From an uncultured Oscillospiraceae bacterium (GTDB lineage: Bacteria; Bacillota; Clostridia; Oscillospirales; Oscillospiraceae), in assembly GCA_934636305.1 (NCBI GenBank), contig CAKUAM010000061.1, positions 1 to 11,630 on the forward strand: DNA of 11,630 nucleotides, read 5' to 3'. The position numbers were made by a program, and so were the translations under genes. This document shows positions 7,797-11,630 of the stretch, in pieces. Below the pieces are notes generated by a model, which was given only the letters and a program-made list of their open reading frames with translations, had not been told where the DNA came from and made no database searches. Every line of letters starts with the position of its first letter. Within the stretch, counting starts at the first letter, position 1.

Positions 7797-8393
7797 ATGA
7801 AACAGCATATCCCGCACCGGCGGGCGATACGGATTGCGGTCATTCTGACTGTGTGCCTGGCTGTCTTTGCCGTAACCGGCTACGCATGGATGCAGACGCA
7901 GCTGGTCAGCCGCGGCAACACCATCTCCCCTGCCAGCGTTTCACTCTCTGTCTCCGATTCCCCGCTGCAATTTAAGAATCGTTGGGAGCCCGGTCAGAAA
8001 AACGAAACCGAGCCCCTCTCCTTCACGAACAGCGGCAGCACACCGCTTCTGTGCCGCGTGCAGCTGTCCCGGCCGTCTGGCTCAGCCGAGCTTCTAAAGC
8101 AGCTGTCGCTGACGCTCGTTGTCACCGGCCCCGATGGCCAGGAAGAAACGTATGCCATTCCGACCGACAGCGATTTCTCCGTTGTTCTGTCCGAGGATAA
8201 ATTCCAGCTTGCTCCCGGCGATGCGCTTACGGTACAGCTGCGCGGCGAATGCGCACCTGCCAGCGGCAGCTCGATTTCGGGCGGTTGGCTGAATGGGTCG
8301 CTGGCGCTTGACGCCATGCAGCTGACCATTGACGCCGTACAGAGTGACGGCGCAGCATATTTCGACACACAGTCGCCGGAATCCGGGCGATAA
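7797..8393 (+). CDS. SipW-dependent secreted protein, TasA/camelysin-like
   Basis: A protein of 198 residues. A basic n-region (HRRAIR) is followed by a hydrophobic segment 11-30 ending VTGYAWMQT, with likely cleavage after A30. The ectodomain follows the TasA-type order closely: a strand, FKNRWEPGQKNE, then SFTNSGSTPLLCRVQLS; a second LAPGDALTVQL; GGWLNGSLAL; and DAVQSD near the end. This makes it one of the best candidates for a major fibre subunit. GAGGTGA at 7784-7790 precedes the ATG by 6 bases. The gap to the previous gene is 30 bases, and high GC resumes here. No anchor motif is present at the C-terminus. Confidence 0.88.
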   Translation: MKQHIPHRRAIRIAVILTVCLAVFAVTGYAWMQTQLVSRGNTISPASVSLSVSDSPLQFKNRWEPGQKNETEPLSFTNSGSTPLLCRVQLSRPSGSAELLKQLSLTLVVTGPDGQEETYAIPTDSDFSVVLSEDKFQLAPGDALTVQLRGECAPASGSSISGGWLNGSLALDAMQLTIDAVQSDGAAYFDTQSPESGR

Positions 8394-8417
8394 CACGCAG
8401 AAAGGGAGGCATCTGGC

Positions 8418-9551
8418 ATGAAAAAACGCCTGCATACAGAGCACATTCTCCTGACAAGTCTGGCTGCGATCCTTCTTTGCGTCGTGGCCCTCGCCGGGAC
8501 AACCTACGCGTGGTTCTTCGCCAGCGTCGGCAGCACCAATAACACGATCAAAACTGGCTCCATGGAGCTTGCCCTGCTTCGGGAGGACGAAAACGGTCAA
8601 TATCAGGAGCTTTCGCCTGACGCACTGACAAATGGCGCACTGTTCTCTGCCAATGCCGACGGCAACGGCGCAAACTGGACCGCCGGCCATGTCGAGGTTG
8701 TCTACCTTGGCCTGCAGAACAAGGGCACGATCGATGATATTTATAATGTCGTGGTCAACGCGGAAAGCGGTGTCGGCGACATGCTGGAGGGGCTTGTCAT
8801 TCCGTTTGCATCTGCACAGGAGGCCGCCTCCCTGCAGCAAAACCTCATCGCCTGCGACACCAACAGCCAGCGTTGGGAGCTTCTGACCAGTGCCGCAGCC
8901 AACAGCTCCGCTGCCATCGCGCAGCAGAGCCTGACCGGCGCTGTCACGCTGCTGGCCGGACAACCGCTGCCCGGCGTCACGGAGGAAACCCCCACCCCCA
9001 TCAGCTACTTTGCCCTCGCACTGCATCTGCGCGAGGATGCTACCCTTGAGACCTGCGACCGCGCGTCTGAGCTGACCGTCAGCATTCTGGCTGGTCAGTC
9101 CGATATCCAGACGCTGCCCGGCACAGCGTTCATCCGTTCGGCTGACGAGCTCACACGCGCGCTGGCTGACAGTTCCATTACAAACCTTGTGCTGCGCAAG
9201 GATATTCAGGTTGATGGCACACTCACGCTTGACCGTGAGATCCTTGTTACCGGCGAGCATACGCTGACGCTCAAGGATCTGCAGCTGGCCCGCACCGGCT
9301 CTCTGACAACAGAAAACTTCGCAGTCGTCACAATTACCGGCGGCAGCTGCGCTGGTGATCTCGGCGCCAAGAGCGGTACCAAGCTTCTTATCTCCGGCGG
9401 CAGCTTCACTGGCAATCTTATCGCACAGTCCGGTGCAGAGCTCACCGTGACCGGCGGCAGCTTTGCCAACGACCCCAGCGAATTTGTACAGACGGACCGT
9501 TATGACGTGACACTGGGACAGGATGGCCTATGGACAGTAAACGTACGTTGA
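8418..9551 (+). CDS. SipW-dependent secreted protein with C-terminal beta-helix-like repeats
   Basis: A protein of 377 residues, the largest putative substrate. The signal segment is 10-31 and ends GTTYAWFFAS, with likely cleavage after A31. The central part up to about residue 215 is beta-rich and TasA-like in layout (WTAGHVEVVYLGLQNKGTI, YFALALHL). From about 240 on, short alternating strands (VDGTLTLDREILVTG, HTLTLKDLQL) lead into three 19-residue repeats centred on GGS at 308, 327 and 346, the look of a right-handed beta-helix or stacked-turn adhesin domain. The end FANDPSEFV plus a short strand resembles caps common in surface proteins of gut Firmicutes. AGGGAGG lies 8 bases before the ATG. 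The gene overlaps the next by 22 bases. It may be a tip or adhesive subunit; this is inference. Confidence 0.88.
   Translation: MKKRLHTEHILLTSLAAILLCVVALAGTTYAWFFASVGSTNNTIKTGSMELALLREDENGQYQELSPDALTNGALFSANADGNGANWTAGHVEVVYLGLQNKGTIDDIYNVVVNAESGVGDMLEGLVIPFASAQEAASLQQNLIACDTNSQRWELLTSAAANSSAAIAQQSLTGAVTLLAGQPLPGVTEETPTPISYFALALHLREDATLETCDRASELTVSILAGQSDIQTLPGTAFIRSADELTRALADSSITNLVLRKDIQVDGTLTLDREILVTGEHTLTLKDLQLARTGSLTTENFAVVTITGGSCAGDLGAKSGTKLLISGGSFTGNLIAQSGAELTVTGGSFANDPSEFVQTDRYDVTLGQDGLWTVNVR
9336..9506 (+). repeat. Three tandem 57-bp (19-residue) repeats within the 8418-9551 gene
   Basis: The 12-mer CCGGCGGCAGCT recurs at 9337, 9394 and 9451, exactly 57 bp apart. The encoded units read TGGSCAGDLGAKSGTKL.., SGGSFTGNLIAQSGAEL.., TGGSFANDPSEFVQ.., diverging in the third unit. 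The repeat is in frame and codes for one turn-and-strand unit per copy. Confidence 0.85.
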
Positions 9552-10408
9552 TTCCGCGCGGCGGTGCGTTCGCCGCAAAACGGCGCCGGACTGCGCCGGA
9601 TAAGCCTGTCGATGCCAATGCAAGCATGCGGCAGACGATGTGGCTGAGTATGCTGTCGGTATTTCTGTGCCTGACGATGCTGCTGGGCTTCACGCTTGCG
9701 TGGTTTACCAGCTCTGCCAGCTACACGCAGAAGATTGAAGTCGGCAGCTATGTAGCAAATGTCAAGGTATTGAACGGCGATAAGGCTGTCACGCTCTCTG
9801 AAGACTCGGCGGCAGCTGTCTACGCAGCAGACGGTGCAGACACGCCGGTTGGCGGTGAGCTGTTCCGTGATCTGTCTCTTGTCCCGGGCGAGACTGTCTC
9901 TCGCGTGATTGAGGTGGAAAACGACGGTACAATCGCCTTTGATTATCAGCTTGTTCTCCAGCTCGCCGGCCGACTGGCCGGCACTCTGGAATATGACGTG
10001 CAGGAAGCAGCAGACGGCTCCTGGGATGCCAATGCAGCGCATGAGCGCCTGACAAGTGAGCCCATCACCGCAAAATCCGGCACGCTGCCCGGAATGTCGC
10101 ACACCAGCTTTACCATTCTGCTGCATCTGCCGCAAACGGCCAGCTCCGCGCTCAGCAGCCTTGCTGCTGACGACGCGGATACGTCGCTTACCGTCTACGT
10201 CACAACGGCGCAGACCGGGATAGATCCTGAGGAGCAGAATCCTGCAGAGGATTTGCAGGTGTCTGACCCGGCCGCGCTCCCCGCACCTGCTGCTGACGCG
10301 CTTCCTGTCGTCACGCAGGCGGATGCATCGGAGCCTGCGCAGTCTGATGACGCAGCTGAAGCCAACAATGCAGCGCAGCAGACGCCGGATACGGAGGATG
10401 CGACATGA
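9530..10408 (+). CDS. SipW-dependent secreted protein with long basic N-region and acidic tail
   Basis: A protein of 292 residues. The ATG at 9530 lies 22 bases inside the previous gene, with GGGACAGGA just upstream, so translation is probably coupled. The N-region is unusually long, about 33 residues and basic (KRTLIPR, AKRRR), before the hydrophobic segment 38-57 ending GFTLAWFTSS; cleavage after A57 is likely. A later ATG at 9626 (M33) would give a normal-length n-region but has no clear ribosome binding site. The mature part has LVPGETVSRVIEVENDGTI, YQLVLQLAG and SFTILLHLP, again in TasA/camelysin order. The last 70 residues or so are Ala/Asp/Pro/Glu-rich and disordered, with no sorting motif. 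It overlaps the next gene by 4 bases. Confidence 0.85.
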   Translation: MDSKRTLIPRGGAFAAKRRRTAPDKPVDANASMRQTMWLSMLSVFLCLTMLLGFTLAWFTSSASYTQKIEVGSYVANVKVLNGDKAVTLSEDSAAAVYAADGADTPVGGELFRDLSLVPGETVSRVIEVENDGTIAFDYQLVLQLAGRLAGTLEYDVQEAADGSWDANAAHERLTSEPITAKSGTLPGMSHTSFTILLHLPQTASSALSSLAADDADTSLTVYVTTAQTGIDPEEQNPAEDLQVSDPAALPAPAADALPVVTQADASEPAQSDDAAEANNAAQQTPDTEDAT

Positions 10409-11034
10409 ATAAACGATTTGGTTTCCGCAGAATCTGGCCCCTGGCGCTCACCGCGGCGCTTCTGGCAGCATTGACCATCGGCGCATCTGCATGGTTTGCT
10501 ACGCAGCAGACAGTCACAGTGGCGCGTTCTGAGGCTGTCAGCTATAACTATACAGCCTCTGCCGTGTCACACGATGGTGCATCCACTTCCCTGTCCTCCA
10601 GCACCGCAGTGCTGCAGCCCGGCGTGTATACCGTGACAATCCAGTCTGCTGGAACTGCAGCACAGGCATGCTACCGCCTGTACGTGGGCGGAGAAAGCTA
10701 TGGCTGCACGCTTGGTCCCGGTGAGGCCATCGCGTTCACGCTCGGCTGTCCGACGGACACCCCTGTATCGGTAGACGCCGTATGGAGCCTGGACGGCACG
10801 CAGATGCTTGCCTCCGGCAGTATGATCGGCAGAGCACCGGTTCAGGAGCCTCCACAGCAGGAGGAAACGCAGCCGGCAGCCGGGACAGCAGATGACGTTC
10901 AAACGCCGCAGCAGCCGGGGACTGGCAGCACGGGCAACGAAACACAGACACAGACACCGGCACCCGCGCCAACAGAGCCTGCCGCAAGCGGCAGCACAGA
11001 GACCAGCAATGACGGCTCCTTAAATGCTGAATAA
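10405..11034 (+). CDS. Small SipW-dependent-type secreted protein with Pro/Thr/Gln-rich tail
   Basis: A protein of 209 residues, the last gene of the operon, with a start overlapping the previous stop (ATGA). The signal segment is 10-29 and ends IGASAWFATQ; cleavage after A29 is likely. The mature domain of about 110 residues is compact and beta-rich (LQPGVYTVTIQSAG, CYRLYVGG, LGPGEAIAFTL), with two PG turns. It is shorter than, and differs from, the other four substrates. The last 65 residues or so are a Pro/Thr/Gln/Ser-rich linker-like tail that ends without LPXTG or a membrane segment. Such a tail could span the wall or be glycosylated; no domain is recognised. The intrinsic terminator starts 4 bases after the stop. 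Confidence 0.83.
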   Translation: MNKRFGFRRIWPLALTAALLAALTIGASAWFATQQTVTVARSEAVSYNYTASAVSHDGASTSLSSSTAVLQPGVYTVTIQSAGTAAQACYRLYVGGESYGCTLGPGEAIAFTLGCPTDTPVSVDAVWSLDGTQMLASGSMIGRAPVQEPPQQEETQPAAGTADDVQTPQQPGTGSTGNETQTQTPAPAPTEPAASGSTETSNDGSLNAE

Positions 11035-11037
11035 GAA

Positions 11038-11068
11038 AAACCCCTTGTCTGGATCTGACAAGGGGTTT
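11038..11068 (+). terminator. Intrinsic terminator of the surface-protein operon
   Basis: A perfect 12-bp stem, AAACCCCTTGTC (11038-11049) with GACAAGGGGTTT (11057-11068), has a 7-base loop and is followed by CTTACAT, a weak T-tract. The A-run before the stem would give a T-run on the other strand, so it may act in both directions. It begins just after the TAA of the last operon gene. Confidence 0.92.
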
Positions 11069-11106
11069 CTTACATCAAAAAGGAACTGCTATCGCTGTGT
11101 GGTCCT

Positions 11107-11352
11107 TGCAGGATGCCTCCGGCGGCGTGTCAGAAGTGGCCTGCACCGAACGTGATATTTCTGAGATTTTCGACTTTGTTCTGTCTCCGGCGGCGCGTCA
11201 GAAACGGCCACGACAGAACGAGCCGCCGTAAACGCCGTCTCTTATCCTCTGTGGCCGTTTCTTCCTTTCCAACCAGCGACGATGTCGCTGGTTGGCTGCC
11301 GGAAAAGATGGGGGAGAAATGGGGCGCTTGGACGCGGTTGCAGCATCCTGCA
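11107..11352. repeat. Palindrome-rich element with 10-bp terminal inverted repeats
   Basis: TGCAGGATGC (11107-11116) is the exact reverse complement of GCATCCTGCA (11343-11352). Between them lie: an imperfect 36-base direct repeat (11117-11152 and 11185-11220, 29 of 36 identical); an 8-bp inverted pair GTTCTGTC/GACAGAAC (11178-11185 and 11212-11219); a perfect 12-bp inverted pair (11200-11211 and 11251-11262); CGGCGGC/GCCGCCG (11188-11194 and 11222-11228); and a perfect 12-bp hairpin with 3-base loop (11269-11295). Such density suggests a small dispersed, non-autonomous element or a structured RNA. No transposase is encoded. Confidence 0.5.
11269..11295. repeat. Perfect 12-bp hairpin, 3-base loop
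   Basis: CCAACCAGCGAC (11269-11280), loop GAT, then GTCGCTGGTTGG (11284-11295). No T-run follows on either strand, so it is not a standard terminator. Confidence 0.85.
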
Positions 11353-11483
11353 TCTGAACGTAGGCAACAGCCAAACTTGATAGAACTCATATCGCACCAA
11401 CACACCTTACCGGAGTCTGACTACGCGCCGCCCGTCATATCGGAATCAGATTTGACAGCAGTTACGTTTTAATACCTACAGCA

Positions 11484-11523
11484 AATCCGTACTGCCAGCA
11501 AAATTTGTTATGCAGTACGGATT
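11484..11523. repeat. 12-bp inverted repeat, 16-base A/T-rich loop
   Basis: AATCCGTACTGC (11484-11495) pairs perfectly with GCAGTACGGATT (11512-11523). Beyond one mismatch two more pairs are possible. The loop is A/T-rich. It could be an operator for a dimeric regulator or an RNA hairpin in the leader of the next gene. Confidence 0.75.
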
Positions 11524-11577
11524 CGCATTAGTCTGACAGGCAACGCGGGAAAAATCCAAGAAAACCGAAGCGGTTTC

Positions 11578-11611
11578 TGCGATGCAGACCCAGCCTGCGG
11601 TCTGCATCGCA
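11578..11611 (+). promoter_or_regulatory. 13-bp hairpin directly before a ribosome binding site
   Basis: TGCGATGCAGACC (11578-11590), loop of 8 bases, and GGTCTGCATCGCA (11599-11611) pair perfectly. A smaller hairpin AAACCG/CGGTTT (11562-11567, 11571-11576) abuts it. The ribosome binding site begins 2 bases downstream, so the structure could affect translation or mRNA stability of the gene beyond the window. Confidence 0.6.
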
Positions 11612-11612
11612 A

Positions 11613-11619
11613 GAGGAGG
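11613..11619 (+). promoter_or_regulatory. Ribosome binding site for a gene starting beyond the right edge
   Basis: GAGGAGG lies 11 bases from the window end, and no start codon follows within the window. A coding region probably begins at or just after 11631. Confidence 0.6.
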
Positions 11620-11630
11620 AACAAAGCGTC

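Larger units (their letters stand above)
11069..11630. other. Intergenic region without supportable gene
   Basis: About 560 bases. Open frames exist on both strands at about 11113-11472 (plus) and 11130-11405 (minus), but they overlap each other, are full of Arg/Ser/Cys, have no ribosome binding site and resemble no family I recognise. The content is a palindrome-rich element (11107-11352), about 130 bases in which I see nothing (11353-11483), two further long hairpins (11484-11523 and 11578-11611) and a ribosome binding site at the edge. Confidence 0.7.

Noticed and set aside
11117..11220. Two 36-base repeats separated by 32 bases, the geometry of a CRISPR array
   Set aside because: Only two copies, 7 of 36 positions differ, no further repeat on either side, and no cas gene. 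The repeat is better explained as part of the palindromic element.
11113..11472. Open frames of 119 (plus) and 91 (minus) codons after the terminator
   Set aside because: They overlap in opposite directions across the hairpin-rich element, lack ribosome binding sites and have compositions untypical of real proteins in this window.
11452..11480. A consensus -35 box TTGACA at 11452-11457 as promoter for the next gene
   Set aside because: No acceptable -10 box stands at 16-18 bp. TAATAC (11470-11475) is only 12 bp away, and the sequence at 17 bp is CCTACA. A promoter here cannot be supported from the sequence alone.

Overview
The window (about 58-60% GC by eye, AGGAGG-type ribosome binding sites, SLH cell-wall anchoring, a SipW-type signal peptidase) fits a Gram-positive Clostridia, most likely a gut Oscillospiraceae-type bacterium. 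The lineage is inferred from gene content and style. No rRNA, tRNA, CRISPR array, transposase or phage gene was seen.

Layout. Positions 2-1336 hold the 3' part of a MoxR-type AAA+ ATPase gene that runs in from the left edge. A good promoter overlaps its stop codon and drives a two-gene housekeeping unit, a RadC-family JAMM protein (1390-2064) and uvrB (2078-4051). A second strong promoter (4112-4140), preceded by a 14-bp direct repeat with a 21-bp period, starts an eight-gene operon (4239-11034) that ends at a clear intrinsic terminator (11038-11068). The last 560 bases carry no supportable gene. They hold a palindrome-rich element and further long perfect hairpins, then a ribosome binding site at the very edge for a gene starting just outside.

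The eight-gene operon is the point of interest. It encodes, in order: an SLH-domain wall-anchored protein with a Cys-rich linker and a C-terminal beta domain; a membrane-anchored protein with a TasA/camelysin-like look; a SipW-type (Ser/His) signal peptidase with a C-terminal coiled coil; and five secreted proteins. All five have a hydrophobic signal segment ending in Ala-Trp-(Phe/Met), the probable cleavage site. By analogy with tapA-sipW-tasA of Bacillus subtilis and the camelysins, this looks like a complete surface-fibre or matrix-protein system: dedicated protease, several different subunits, and a probable wall anchor. The variety of subunits, the SLH anchor in place of a TapA-like protein, and one subunit gene of clearly lower GC set it apart from the Bacillus system. 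The assembly model is inference; the shared signal and the protease are visible in the sequence.
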